Below the pieces are notes generated by a model that did not search any database, was not told the origin of the DNA, and saw only the letters and a program-made list of their open reading frames with translations. A program made the translations under genes and the position numbers. This document shows positions 37,051 through 49,121 of a DNA stretch of 64,000 bases, piece by piece (the first letter of the stretch is position 1; each line of letters begins with the position of its first letter). The stretch spans positions 44,003-108,002 of the forward strand of contig QKYT01000185.1 of NCBI GenBank assembly GCA_003550305.1. Direction: 5' to 3'. Source of the stretch: Glomus cerebriforme. Its lineage: Eukaryota > Glomeromycota > Glomeromycetes > Glomerales > Glomeraceae.

Positions 37051-37924
37051 GGATGAATAAAAATCAGATAGAGAATTATGAGTGCACTAAGAATATTGCT
37101 AATTTTTCTATGATTTTTTCTCTAGAATAATCAGCTTGATCATAAAATATTGAGAGAATAGAAGAAGGAATATAAAGTTCCTAAATCAGATGGAGTTCAC
37201 TTATACATCATATTTATTAGGAATTATAATTCTCTAATCAATACTGGAACAGCTATTAATAATATTAAAATAAATGAAGAATTCAAGAAAAAAAAGTGAA
37301 TTCAGAAAGAGGTCAATCTTTAGATTAGTTCATATTACTTTTATTTCCTTTTAATTCGTATTTGACACTAACTTTATTATGTATCAAATTAAATAATCTT
37401 GAAAAAGTCTTTACAGAATGAAGCTATATATGAGAATGCAAAGAAACAAAGACAATCTGGTGTGAAAATCTGATCTATCAATGATGAAATGCAAAGGAAG
37501 AAATTGTTTACAACCCAATTGAAGCAGAACTGTGGGTATTATTATATTCTTAAGTAATAAATGATATAACTTTCATTTTATTCTATATCTTTTTCCTTAT
37601 CTAATTCTCAGAACTCTAAACGATGAAAATTTGAAAGAAAACGAGGTATTCTATTATAAACAAAATTAGATATAATCTATTTTAATAACTAGCTTAATCA
37701 ATTTGCAGAATGTGGATATTGTATTAAACAATAATATGTATCGACAGGAAGTCTATGACCATACTTTGACAAAAGATGTAAGTTTATCAATTTGATTCAC
37801 TAAATCTGTATTATTTCAGAAGAACCCTTTATATATGGCAATTGCATTTTATTTCAACCGTTTTAGTAGATTGTTGAGCAATATAATATTTCTAACACCT
37901 TCTGGCCAGAGTTTGAATCTGTTA

Positions 37925-38048
37925 TCCAAATTTTATGGATATCCTAGCTTTTATCCATTCAGATCGGATATAAATTTATCCAGATAATATCTGGATATCC
38001 GCATTATCTAACAGATATCTGGAGATATCTGGATAATCTGTCAGACAT
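37925..38048. repeat. ATCTGGATATCC palindromic cluster
   Basis: Repeated ATCTGGATA, GGATATCC, CCAGATAATATCTGG and GATATCTGGA words form overlapping palindromes over about 120 bases. Confidence 0.65.
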
Positions 38049-38709
38049 TTAACAAATTTAACATTACGATGCATGTAAAATAGATAAATTAAAAGATAAT
38101 AAGATAATTTAAATCCCTTATATTTATAGTGATGTGTTTAATGTAAAATATATAATGCATTCTTTAATACCTTTACTATCAGCCATATTCATAATCATCA
38201 GAGAATTAATATAGGTAACTTTATCCTCTGACTTAGAACTAAATGATTTAGACTTTGATTCAGTTTTAGAACTCAAACATTCAGCAGATTCTGTTTCAGT
38301 ATATTTCAAATCATAATACTCATTTAAATCAAGATTTCTTATAACTTATGATATTTGAAAAATTTAGTTATTATGACTTATCCATCTGAATTAATTGTGG
38401 TAAAATTAGTGAATAACAATTCATAAAATATATATAATGAAGGAGACAGTATATCGATTTCATTTCTTTCATAATAAAGTCTTTTCTCTTCATTATTTTT
38501 CCAATATCTTGCATCACGTTTATTGATCCTGTATTCCAGAATTTTTGATTTTAAAGTTTAATATGTAATGATCTAACATTTTCTTACATAACTTGAAAGG
38601 ACTCCGATTCTGAATCTTCTCAAAGGGAACCACTCCGCAGATGATGATCGTTTCCTTAAGAAACAGATTTGGTAATTAAAGAAATACAAATACTGTATTA
38701 TGAACCCTA

Positions 38710-39112
38710 CAGTCAAAGACCGTTATAGTTTTAACCATTTTTGTTTACTATAATGAAGTTTTGTTAAGAGTTCACTATATCGAGAGAAATTTATTATAAA
38801 AAATTATTGACAAAAAAAGGTCATTATGTTGTAGCCCAAACGTAACCATGTCCCGAATCCGACTTGGGATATCCCAAATCAAACTTGGGACAATCCTATG
38901 TCCGAAATTTAACCATATCCCAAACAAAACTAGTAAATTTTAAATGTTTAAGACGTCTCAAACTACCATTTAAGACTGGGTTAGTTTGGGACATGGTCAA
39001 GTTTCGGATATAAGGTTTTCCCAAGTTTGATTTGACGCATGGTAGTGTTTGGGCTACAACAATTATATCGCGATTTTACTATAATGAGGTTCATTATAAC
39101 GAGCTTTGACTG
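38710..39112. mobile_element. Pogo/Tigger-like small element carrying a nested insertion
   Basis: Left end TA-CAGTCAAAGACCGTTATAG (TA at 38708-38709). Right end, read on the minus strand, TA-CAGTCAAAGCTCGTTATAA (TA at 39113-39114). Inner text is also complementary (ACTATAATGAAG against ACTATAATGAGG as inverted partners). Without the nested 235-bp element and one 4-bp target copy it is about 164 bp, with no coding capacity. Confidence 0.8.
38827..39061. mobile_element. 235-bp inverted-repeat MITE inserted in the pogo-like element
   Basis: Termini TGTTGTAGCCCAAAC and GTTTGGGCTACAACA are perfect inverted repeats. They are flanked by ATTA on both sides (38823-38826 and 39062-39065). The arms stay complementary for about 90 bases (ACCATGTCCC, ATCAAACTTGGGA and complements). 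Removing the element and one ATTA restores continuous pogo-like sequence. The superfamily is uncertain. A 65-codon frame across it is a by-product. Confidence 0.85.
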
Positions 39113-42100
39113 TATTTCCTTTACTTTTTGTATTAATTTACGGCTTGGGTAAATGACGTAAATCAAAAATTCGTTCAAAGTCTCGAAGTCACGTTATTAG
39201 CCATTCTGTTACGAATTGCACATTACTTTTGTAATCATGCTACTATCACACCATTTCTCTGTCTCCATATATATATATATTTTTTTTGCAAAAAGAAATG
39301 ATCGGCAAAACTGAACAACATTGTGAGTCTTTGACATCAATGACGTGTGATATAAATATTATATCGAATAGGACCAATAATATGACTAAAATAAATAGTA
39401 ATGGCATATTATCCGAAAGATTGAATGAAGGCATTTGCGAATCGGAAAAAAATTTGAAATAATGTGGTGTACAAACCAATTGAATCAAAAAAAATTAACC
39501 GCAGTTAATTAAGTACATAATGATTGACATACTGTAGACTGCGCCTGCGGCATAATTAATCCATGCGTATAACTGCATATGAAATAATTTATTTCCGAAA
39601 ACACATTTGATAATCTAATTTGTCCAATCTATGAAATCTTTTTTCCTGACTCATACTAAGACTTTTGAGTCATCCTCTATACTTTGTCAATATTTTCCGG
39701 ACGCTAAATTTCCTTGTGGTAAATATATGTATGTACATTATGTTGTTTATTCTTTCGAATTTGCTTATTGTAAATATTGTTGTTATCTTTAAAGATATAT
39801 ACATGTGTAATTTTCAATTCAGAATTCTGAATTGATTTGCGACGGAGTTATCGGAGTAGTTTGTAATTGAAGATGAACCTTAAGAATATCATCAAAGAAA
39901 TTTAATCTTTAATGAAGAAATTCAAGATATTTATCCTTACTAAGACTACAAATGTAAAACTTGATTTTTTTTTAAAAAAGAAATAAATTTATTGGTTTAT
40001 TTAAATAATGTATAACCGCATAAGGTTTCAAAAAAGAAAAAAAACAGTTTCATTTCGAACAATTACCGCGTAGAAACGGGACAAATTATAGTTGAATATC
40101 AAAGCCAAAAATGGTAACAAATAACCAAATCAAGAAATGTCCGGCCGAGATTTTTCATGACAAGCCACAGATTGATTTGGTTATCAATTTCCAAATTAGG
40201 ATGACTTACATGAGTTTGTGGCTGATGATCGTTGCGATCTAGTCGGAAATTCCATCGGATATTACTTGCATATTTTGCTATCGAGGAATATTGTTTTTTT
40301 TATTCGCAGATTAATGTTTTCTGAATTATGAAACCTCTCGTTGAAACTACGATAGTGGAATTTCATCAAATATTATGGTGCATATTAATTATTAATTTTT
40401 TTTTTTCATTCAATATGCATTTACTCACAATAAACTTCTAATTACCTGAGTAAAGTGAATGTACAATATTATCAATTAAATTCTATTTATAATACGCGTA
40501 ACTCCATTATTAATTTTTGAGATCTAGTTCTCCAAATTATAATAAATCATTGACAATTTAATTAAACCTCTTCAATTGAACAATCGAAACAATCGGAATT
40601 TATAGAACAATTTTTACATCGGAATTTGAAAATTTTAAACAATCTTTTTTTTTTGATAGAAAAAAATTTTTTTTAATATCGGAAAGAAATTCTTTATTTC
40701 CAAATAAAACGTGCAAATCAACTTTAAACTTATAAACAAATTACTTGGCATGTATGCATGTGACACAATGTTGGTAGCCACACACAAGCCTCACATCTTA
40801 TTCTTTGCATTGTCTCCGATGCATTATATGCGCTATGTATATCATCTAATATTAATAGGGATGGATCGTCTAGATCTTTAATCGGACTCTTGTTCCGTGC
40901 AAATAACCTTCCAAGAAAAGCTAATTAAGCCATTTCTCTGTGTAGCGAAATAAGATTATTTCCGCAAATTTCGGTTTCTTTCTATATTAAAACATGAAAC
41001 ATAATTTTAATATTCTCATGTGAACGACTTTGGACGGTTGTGACATAACACAACATTTCTTTTCAATAAAAGGAAGCATATTAATTGGGAGATTGAGGCA
41101 ATTTAAACAATTAAACCGAGCATAATCCGATTAATTTATATCTTTTATATCTTTTATAGAAACTAACTTCTTTCCTAATAATAAACCAATTCCAAATCTG
41201 CAATATTAGTTTCAATATATGCATTGTTGCAATTTGTGAATTAAAATAAAATTCAACAAATGAAAATAACGCGTTTGTAAAATTTACGTTTATTTGTAAA
41301 CAATTTACAATAATTTATTTATAAATATACATATATGCATGAATTTGTAACACTTTTGTCCCAAATGAGCTCATCTGGAATTTATCTAAATTAGTTTCAT
41401 TTTTCAATTTTGTAACATTATTTTAACATAAAATTCGAACAAATTTCTCTGTTTGGCACAAATTTGGTATAAAAATTGTACAAATTCATTCAACAACTCT
41501 TTATAGATAAGACAAGCTAGTTAAATACTTTCATTGATATTCAAGAAACAATCCTATATTTGTAATTTCTAAAATAGTCGGCTATTGAATTTTGTAATAA
41601 TTACCATAAATTTTAAAATAATGATAATGAGCGAATTTTTTATTATTATATACCGAAAATTGATTGAGTTTTCAATAAAGCATGCGACTAGAACAATCAT
41701 TAACTGGTATAAAAAAGGACTTTTTTTCCGTTATAAATTTATAGATCTATAAATAACGTAAATAATTATATATTCAAGGATTAGTTGTTAGTTATTTATA
41801 GAGTTCATTAACCTTTTCAAGAAGTTTATTAATGTGAAAAACAAATCGAACCATTGTTTTGTTGTTAAATATTTAAAAAATTATTATCATATGAACGAGA
41901 CAAAAAATATAATACTATCTTTGTTTATCTACATCTCACGTCATCCGACAAGGACTTGGGATCGTTTTTATACATAAATGACTTTATGTTTCATGCGCCA
42001 TATAAACCCATAAGAATTATGTAATAATCGAATTTTGATCGATCAATATTTGTAATTCCATAATAAGAAGTTAAGAACAAATATAATTCTTTCGTCATAA

Positions 42101-42934
42101 AGACTCATAAATAGTTAATAAGTAAAGAATTTGAATTAGGCGAAGTAAAAAAAAAGAAAATAAAAATAATTAAATGACGGCTTCATTTTCCGTATTATAG
42201 GGATTTTTCCGCAGGTCAAAAATCTTTGTTAAATTTTTATGGTTTAAATCACGATTATCATTAGTGGTTCTTATACTTTTTTGGATTTGTGCACCTCAAA
42301 TTTAATATTCTACTCCCTAGTCAAAAACGTCGGAGATATATTATAAATCATTATGATTTGCTTTTAGTATATATATATATATATATACAGTATATACAGT
42401 AAATTGTAATTTTTTATATTAAGTAGATAGTTAATAGAATAAGCGGAGTTTATGAGTTAGTTATAAGTTTGAATGTTCCGTTTGATTTTCAGTCACACAA
42501 GCCACATTTATAATCAAGCCATAAGGTTGTTTAAATGATATCAACAAACAAAAAAAAATATATAAGACGACATACTTTCAGAAGTTCTAAATATTTACTT
42601 TTCTATTTTATTCAATCGAACACACAAAATTTTATAAATTGTTCATTATTTTTATTATTTTTTTTTTTCAATAATTAAATTTTTTTATTTCAAACAATTT
42701 AAGATTTTTTATGGAAACGTATTATATGTTATAATTTATTTATTTATTTATTTATTTTTTTTCTAAAAAAAAAAAAAAATAAAATAAATAAATAAAAAAA
42801 TAAATTGAATTATTTTACAAGTAACTCTTTCACATCGCGACCATAAGGTTTCTTGTAAATTATTCAGTAATTCGAGTTATTCTTTAATCGATAAACAAAT
42901 ATATACTGTATATATATATTTTTTTTTAAAAAAA
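39113..42934. other. 3.8-kb intergenic region upstream of the Zn2Cys6 gene
   Basis: No supported gene. A 54-codon frame at 39298-39462 (MIGKTEQHCESLTSM...) follows a (TA)n tract but has no other support. Also seen: GGCCGAG-type CCGG motif at 40141, (AT)n plus ATACAGTATATACAGTA at 42368-42401, and a T/A homopolymer junction just before the downstream ATG. The great length suggests extended regulatory DNA or eroded repeats. Confidence 0.5.
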
Positions 42935-44569
42935 ATGGAACAAAATTTCGAAGTTTCAACATCAGTATCTCAACAGGGAGGAGGAGATTCTGATGAATCT
43001 TGGGAAGATCAATCCGCTCCCGAAATTTCTTCCCGGCCACCAAAGAAAAAACGTGGCAAAATTTCTACTAATGCATGTAACAAATGTAAACATGATAAAA
43101 AAAAATGTGACGGAGATTATGCAATAAAATCAACTTGCACTTATTGTCTTGATCATAATGAAATATGTACTTATCCAGAACCTGGCAGAAGAAGACCAAG
43201 AAGTAATCCAGATTTAATCGAAGCTCAATCACGTGGTGAATTTATAGAAAATACTTTATTAAATTTGACAAGATTTTTTTCAGATTTATCACATGCTAAC
43301 CAAGTTAATAATATATTTAAAGATCAATTCTTTCAATTATTCGTACATCCTTCAACTACTATTGACCAATTTTTATTATTGAGAAGATTATGGAATTTAA
43401 TGAATAATAATCCAAATGACATTAGATTTAGTCTTGAAAATTTAAATTTAATTTTTAAAATTTTAACAATACTTATACAAAATAGAGAAGAAACGATTCA
43501 ACAACATTTCTGGGAATATATTCGTCAGATTGTTGAAGGTGATAATAATAATCAAAACTTGTTTTCTTCTTCCTTTGCAACAGCCATTCAATCTTCCATT
43601 TTTCCTTATAATATTCCCGAACAAACTATTTCGACAACAACTGCACCTCAACTTGGAAGTGATGCCCTTATGTCATCGCAATCTTTATCAGACCTGTTTG
43701 ATTATGTAGCACAAAATGATACAACTGTTCAATATAATAACGATTCGGATAATTTTCAACAATCTTCATCTTCTATAACTGTTAATCAATTAGATAATCA
43801 AACTCAATTTTTTAATCCATTAACAGAAAGTAGCCATAATGACGATCCAATTTCTTCTCCTCAACAATCAACACAAAATTCTCCAAAACATAAAGAGACT
43901 GCAATTGTTCAGGAGAAAGAAGAATCAGAACCAAAATCCAAGAAATCAAAAGCATCAAATCCCACTGAAAATCGGGTAAAGAAAAGAAGAACTAGTATTC
44001 AAATTAATGAGTCGACTGGATCGACAAAACCAAAAAAACAACGTAAAACGAAACGATCTTCATATTCAGATCAAGTACATATTATGTACAGACCAGTTAA
44101 ACCTGATTCTAAAACTAGTTTAATATTTCATAAGGAAGATCCAATGGATAATTCTGTTAGAGTAAATTTATTTGACAATCAACAAAATTCTTATCATACC
44201 GAAAATCAATACACATCCACAATTCCAGTACAATCACAATATCTACAACAAATGCATTTAACTTTTGAACAATGGAATAATGCCAATAATAGCAGCACTA
44301 GCAACACTAGCAACCCTAATTTATTTTCAAATCATCCAATTTCTCAGCCAGAGTCTCCACAAAAATCCTTAACACGGGAACAATCTCCACAGAATGAAAC
44401 TCTTCTTTCTCATTTCAATGAATTGAATCATACTGAACAATTATCTTATTATATTGATTCTGCAAATGATGTTTCTACGGAACATCGCGATAATACAGAT
44501 AATACAAATAATAATACAGATTCTGCTGATATCGATTTAATTTTAGGTATAGGTGACCATATATTGTAA
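42935..44569 (+). CDS. Zn2Cys6 (Gal4-type) transcription factor
   Basis: Single-exon, 544 residues. The zinc cluster is at C48-x2-C51-x6-C58-x9-C68-x2-C71-x6-C78 (CNKCKHDKKKCDG...CTYCLDHNEIC), preceded by a basic PPKKKRGK nuclear signal and followed by an Arg-rich GRRRPRSNPDL linker. A weak helical stretch (about 105-215) is followed by Gln/Asn/Ser-rich, activation-like sequence with two further basic clusters (PKSKKSKASN, KPKKQRKTKRSS). The usual fungal-specific middle homology domain is not recognisable. It is probably a nuclear DNA-binding regulator; its targets are unknown. The ATG directly follows a T-tract/A-tract junction. Confidence 0.88.
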   Translation: MEQNFEVSTSVSQQGGGDSDESWEDQSAPEISSRPPKKKRGKISTNACNKCKHDKKKCDGDYAIKSTCTYCLDHNEICTYPEPGRRRPRSNPDLIEAQSRGEFIENTLLNLTRFFSDLSHANQVNNIFKDQFFQLFVHPSTTIDQFLLLRRLWNLMNNNPNDIRFSLENLNLIFKILTILIQNREETIQQHFWEYIRQIVEGDNNNQNLFSSSFATAIQSSIFPYNIPEQTISTTTAPQLGSDALMSSQSLSDLFDYVAQNDTTVQYNNDSDNFQQSSSSITVNQLDNQTQFFNPLTESSHNDDPISSPQQSTQNSPKHKETAIVQEKEESEPKSKKSKASNPTENRVKKRRTSIQINESTGSTKPKKQRKTKRSSYSDQVHIMYRPVKPDSKTSLIFHKEDPMDNSVRVNLFDNQQNSYHTENQYTSTIPVQSQYLQQMHLTFEQWNNANNSSTSNTSNPNLFSNHPISQPESPQKSLTREQSPQNETLLSHFNELNHTEQLSYYIDSANDVSTEHRDNTDNTNNNTDSADIDLILGIGDHIL

Positions 44570-46390
44570 ATTATAACTATTTTATCGAACAAATTTTTAT
44601 CGCGTTAGTTTTATTACGTTAATCGTTATTTATTTTTTTTTTACTGTATTATAATTATTTATTAAATATCGGACATTTTTACGTGACGTAATAAAATTTA
44701 TTGTTTATATATAATTATTACGTTTATTTGCATAAGATTTATAAAATATATGTAAAATTACTATATAATCGCTAAGCTAGAAGCTAGAATTTTACAGTCG
44801 GATAATCGTTGATATTAAAAAAAGTAAGTTTAATGTCTTTGACAACGAACATGATTAAAATTTATAAGGAAAAAACATTATGAAAATTTCAACTTAAATT
44901 TAACAATTAAGATTTTTAAACATAAGTAAAAAAATGTACTTCAATCTATGATCAAGAAATAAAAAAATTAAATTATTATTAGGACAAAATCGAACCATTA
45001 GATCGTATACAAAATCTATCCATCTATTTTAAATTGAGCCTACAAAGAAAGCATTTACCATACTTTGAATAACACTTTATTTGAAAAGAAAATGTTTCAA
45101 TTCGAAAATTTAGAACGTTATTGCTGCGGCAATGACCGATGACGTCATAAATAGAATATCACAAGACCGAAAATTGAGGGGTTATAATTTCTCTTTATTT
45201 CGCTATATTAGATTCAGGTACGAAAAAAAACCAGTATTAAATGAAATCATAAGGTCTTTGTTTTTTCTTATCATTCAAAGAAACATTTTCGTTCTTTCAG
45301 TCCGTATTTGTTTCGAATTCGGAGTCTTAATTCCAGTAATATTTTAAATAATTCAAAATTCCAAATAAAGATAAGTAAATCGGAATATAAGGAGGGTTTT
45401 AATATTTATTAATAATTAATTACCTAAATTACTTAAAATAACTTGTCCAGTTTTATCTTTACTTAAATTAGAATATGAAAAAAAATATTCAATGACAATA
45501 TTTGTCAGACTTCACCTTATCTAGAAAATTCTTTATCTCGGCCGTATTAATAACCAATAGCTTATTCATTATTTATATTATTTAAATACTGATCCGATCA
45601 TGTACACAATAATCACTAATTGTTAAATTATTTTTTTTTCTTATTTTAGTACAATGTTAGTACAATACTTATTTTGATGTACAAGCCACTGTGGCTGCAG
45701 GACTTGATTGGTAGTTCTATGAAGGGAAATGAAAAAGGACAAGCGCTAATCGTTCTATAAATACATATTTTAAAATAATCAGAATATCCAGTACAGGGTA
45801 ACAAACTCCTTAACCCTAGTTTTCTAGTTTCCTGTATCTGTTGATCCAAATTGGTTGTTTCGATTGTTTCAATATTATTATCTTTATAACGGATAGTAAA
45901 AGTACCGTATTTTGCCTGGTCTGCATTATGCTAATTTTGACCGGAATTATGATGCTTTTGACCGGCATTATATACAATATACAGCCTCATTTTTTATCCG
46001 GGTTTAGATAATAAAGTTTCTTTTAGATGTACAGTATATATACTGTATAATAATGAATATAACAAACCATTTAGTAAAATTTTAAATCCAGAAACTACAG
46101 TATGTAGACTTGTAGTATTATTATGATTTTATTGAAAAAAACTAGAAATTTATGTTATTTCATCTATCACAATATTATTATTAAATTTAAACAAATATCA
46201 ACAAATATTTTTAAAAAAAAAGAGAAATTAAATTCTATAAAAGAAAAAAAAATCTAATACTCTATTTGCTATAATTTCTATATTATTAACAGTTAATACA
46301 AAATAACCTAGCAATAAAATTTTTTTTAGATTAAGTGTAACTTTTTATTTCCTACCGAACGGAAAAAACCTCACGACACCATTTATTTGG
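44570..46390. other. Intergenic 1.8 kb
   Basis: No supported gene. Open frames at 45132-45347 (+) and 45646-45849 (-) lack domains and a consistent signal. It holds a paired CCGG motif (45935-45970) and the perfect palindrome TACAGTATATATACTGTA (46030-46047). Confidence 0.5.
45935..45970 (+). repeat. Paired CCGG-centred motif
   Basis: TTTTGACCGGAATTATGATG is followed by CTTTTGACCGGCATTA. The core order CCGGAATTATGA - 9 bases - CCGGCATTA recurs at 60378-60406 with an 8-base spacer. Confidence 0.6.
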
Positions 46391-47064
46391 TTAAAATACC
46401 ATGTTTTCATGCGCATCTTGCATATCTTTTAAGTCATGAATTCGATTGTCCAATTGTAATTTTTCTTTTTTACAATCTTTAATAAATTTCTCTGAAATAT
46501 TTTCGCGTCTATTCTGACCGTTTTCAGAAAATGGATATGCTGTAACTGAAATAAACACAAATATTACAAAAAAAAAAAAATTTTTTTTTTTTTTGCTAAT
46601 CAAATTATTATTTTACCTTTGGAGACGTCATAATTATTAACAAAATCTTCTTCAATGAATTTCATTTCGATATCATAACATCCTTCGTATAAACTTACAC
46701 CAGACATTTCTATAATTTCCTCTTCTTCCACAATAATATCTTCACTCGATAAGTTTTCAAATATGTTCACGTGATATTCATTTCTTACTTCCTCCTCTAT
46801 TATTTCTTCATTTACATTTTCATTGATATAAAATACTCGATCTCCATCACTTAAAGTGCCCATAACATTCCATTCAAACATATTTTCGATCATTTCGCTA
46901 AAATCACCATTATTTTTTGCCCATTTCAAGTCATGATCAATATCGGAGTCTTTGTCAGAGTTCATATCACTACTAAAAGTGGTTGAAAGTAAAGTGAAAA
47001 TTATTGGGTCATCATGTGACCTTAAAGGAAAAATAGAAGAGTAACTTGTTGAAGAAGGCAACAT
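46391..47064 (-). CDS. Acidic hypothetical protein, two exons
   Basis: Exons 47064-46617 and 46545-46391 join in phase (AAAG|GTAAAA ... TTTCAG|TT) to give 200 residues. Residues 30-140 are strongly acidic (NVNEEIIEEEVRNEYH, SSEDIIVEEEEIIEM). The C-terminus is charged and coiled-coil-like (FIKDCKKEKLQLDNRIHDLK, DMQDAHENM). No signal peptide or known domain is recognised. The intron contains an A13/T-tract junction. Convergent or neighbouring context gives no clue. The protein may be nuclear or disordered; function unknown. Confidence 0.55.
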
Positions 47065-47474
47065 TTTTTTTCCTTTATTATTATTTTTGTTTGTAAAAAA
47101 AGATGAAAGAAGAAGAGAAAAAATTATTATGATTTATAAAGTTTAATATAAATACCCTTTGAAAGATCTTAGCTCTACACATGTTACCTTACACAAAATT
47201 GGTAAATGATAGTGTGAAAAAATTAATTTTATTTTTTTGATAAACCAAATAAAGTTAAAATAATGCCTTTAATTAAATTACGTTTCTTTTTTTGGTAAAA
47301 CGCGTAAATTGTTGTTTTTTAATGAATATAGATCACAAGATAAAATCATTAAAATTTATTCCCAAATTTTTCATTCATATTGTTAGTACTTAGTACAGTA
47401 TATTCCTTATAATTCAAATACATTATACATTATTTCTGTACTAGTAAAATATCAGATTTCTTTATGTAAATATT
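47065..47474. other. Intergenic 410 bases
   Basis: Upstream of the acidic gene and downstream of an F-box gene. AGTACAGTATATT near 47394 is the only repeated word noted. Confidence 0.5.
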
Positions 47475-49121
47475 TTAATGTTCTTGCCTTTCAATCATAA
47501 CATTCCCAATGACTTGCTTCGCTCTTAATAAATTCTCTTGCGTAAAACTATGATGTTGTTCGCAATAAAAATAATTCAACGTTCCACCACAAAATTCAAT
47601 AACTTGATCTAAGTGCTCATTACTAAAATATTTAAACTTTCTAAAATCTAAAATTTTTAATCGATTTGATCGATTAACATTACATCTTTTCAAAAAGATA
47701 TTCAAAGAATTTGGATTAAAATACCAATCTAAAGTAAATCTAAACATATATACTTGTTCTCCCATCACTCTTCCAATTTCACAAAGAAAATTATCAGCTG
47801 TCATAGGTTTCCTATGTATACTTAAATCATCAAAATTATTAGATCTTCCATCATAAATATGAATTTCTCGTAAAAGATTTGCTATTTTCACTATGGAAGT
47901 AACTATTTTCCATCTCATATTAATTCCTACTGTTAATCTTGTAATGTTGGAAAAAAAATGTGTAAAATATTCTAAATTTGTTAAAGTATCTAAATTGAAT
48001 AATTCTAGCGAATGAAGTGAAGCAGAAGCTTGCTGTAATAAAAATTCTATTTTAATAATATCAATCTTTGATGTTCTAATAAATAAAGATTCAAGTTTTT
48101 GAAAAGATTGTAACTCTTCTATCAATGGTGGGTTATCAGCCAGATGATCAAATTCTTCTAAAAGAGGTGGAATAAAATTCAATGGATATATATTTTCGAT
48201 TTCACAATCGACGAATGATAATCTCCTTAAATTATGAAACTTTACGAGACAATCCAAAGGAAATCGGAAACCAAAATTAATTTTTGAAAATATAATTTCA
48301 ACTAAACTTTCAGTATGAATCATTAAATTATCCCATAAATCAATGATTACATTTCGAGAATAAAATGTTGGATTATATTGAATTAATATATGCCGTAAAT
48401 TCCTTTGTGATTGAATCAGTTTTGTAATATCCTTCAAAGATATAGATTTACCTTCTATATTCGAATTTTCTTTTACTTTTAGTCGAACTTCTAATTGTCG
48501 AATATCTCTGGAAATTCTAGAAGCATAAGAAACAAGTCCAGCAAATGAATCAGCTCCACATTTAAAAATTTGTATTTGTGATAATTTAGCTTCAGCATTC
48601 GGTAATTTATAAACATTAAGATAACGTCCAAGGTATTGATCAATTCCTTTGATATAAGTTGAACTTACAAAAAAATATTCGATTAAAATCTTTGTTATAG
48701 AATCTATAGATTCAACTGGAACTTGATTATTTTCTTTGTTGAAAAGAAATGTCTTGAATTTTGGTGATTCTTTAATATCCTTACGTTTTGCCCATTTACT
48801 AACACTGTTTCTAATACTTTGAGTAGAAATATAACGTAAAAAATTTGCATAATTAAATAATGATGGTTTGGATACGTCTTGAATTCCAATAAAACTTTGA
48901 ATGTCTTCAGGAAGACAAATTAGATATGTGTTAACTAGATAAAGATTAGAATTGTTATTCTTTGTTTTTAGAAATTCAAAAGGATTTTCCCAAAGTTTAG
49001 ATATAAGCGAAGAACACCAATATCTATTAATAAGAATACATGAATATTGAGAGTTTAAATCATTACTCAAATATTTAAATATTCTTTCAAGACAAAGTTC
49101 AGGCAAAGAAGCTGCGGCCAT
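47475..49121 (-). CDS. F-box/LRR-like protein, copy A
   Basis: Single-exon, 548 residues. The F-box is at residues 5-50 (SLPELCLERIFKYLS...YSCILINRYWCSSLISKLWENPFEF). The next block, PSLFNYANFLRYISTQSIRNS, is shared with the copies at 49697 and 62639. The remainder is a leucine-rich solenoid (IRQLEVRLKV, NLRHILIQYNP, NLRRLSFVDCEIENI, LEIFLKRCNV-type repeats) ending RAKQVIGNVMIERQEH. A predicted SCF adaptor that would bind Skp1 through the F-box; substrate unknown. It is in tandem with copy B, 575 bases downstream of it on the same strand, which suggests local duplication. TGACGCGTCA lies 255 bases upstream. Confidence 0.85.
   Translation of the reverse strand: MAAASLPELCLERIFKYLSNDLNSQYSCILINRYWCSSLISKLWENPFEFLKTKNNNSNLYLVNTYLICLPEDIQSFIGIQDVSKPSLFNYANFLRYISTQSIRNSVSKWAKRKDIKESPKFKTFLFNKENNQVPVESIDSITKILIEYFFVSSTYIKGIDQYLGRYLNVYKLPNAEAKLSQIQIFKCGADSFAGLVSYASRISRDIRQLEVRLKVKENSNIEGKSISLKDITKLIQSQRNLRHILIQYNPTFYSRNVIIDLWDNLMIHTESLVEIIFSKINFGFRFPLDCLVKFHNLRRLSFVDCEIENIYPLNFIPPLLEEFDHLADNPPLIEELQSFQKLESLFIRTSKIDIIKIEFLLQQASASLHSLELFNLDTLTNLEYFTHFFSNITRLTVGINMRWKIVTSIVKIANLLREIHIYDGRSNNFDDLSIHRKPMTADNFLCEIGRVMGEQVYMFRFTLDWYFNPNSLNIFLKRCNVNRSNRLKILDFRKFKYFSNEHLDQVIEFCGGTLNYFYCEQHHSFTQENLLRAKQVIGNVMIERQEH

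Larger units (their letters stand above)
35397..38709. other. Repeat-rich gene-poor stretch
   Basis: No intact gene. It carries several diverged tandem repeats and palindromic simple-sequence clusters (listed separately). Faint codon-like, intron-split blocks lie at about 37410-37790 (NEAIYENAKKQRQSGVKI, then LNDENLKENE and NVDIVLNNNMYRQEVYDHTL), probably another dead gene. Confidence 0.45.

Noticed and set aside
38981..39178. 65-codon minus-strand frame
   Set aside because: It runs across the nested MITE boundary and is therefore a by-product of transposon sequence.
39246..39488. 80-codon hydrophobic minus-strand frame
   Set aside because: No transmembrane-protein family recognised; the opposite strand has an equally weak 54-codon frame.
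44985..45010. TCGAACCATTAGATCG as a possible tRNA T-loop on the minus strand
   Set aside because: No matching D-arm, anticodon arm or acceptor stem could be formed nearby.
45132..45849. Two frames (71 codons plus strand; 67 codons minus strand)
   Set aside because: No domain or splice structure, and they sit amid repeat-motif intergenic DNA.
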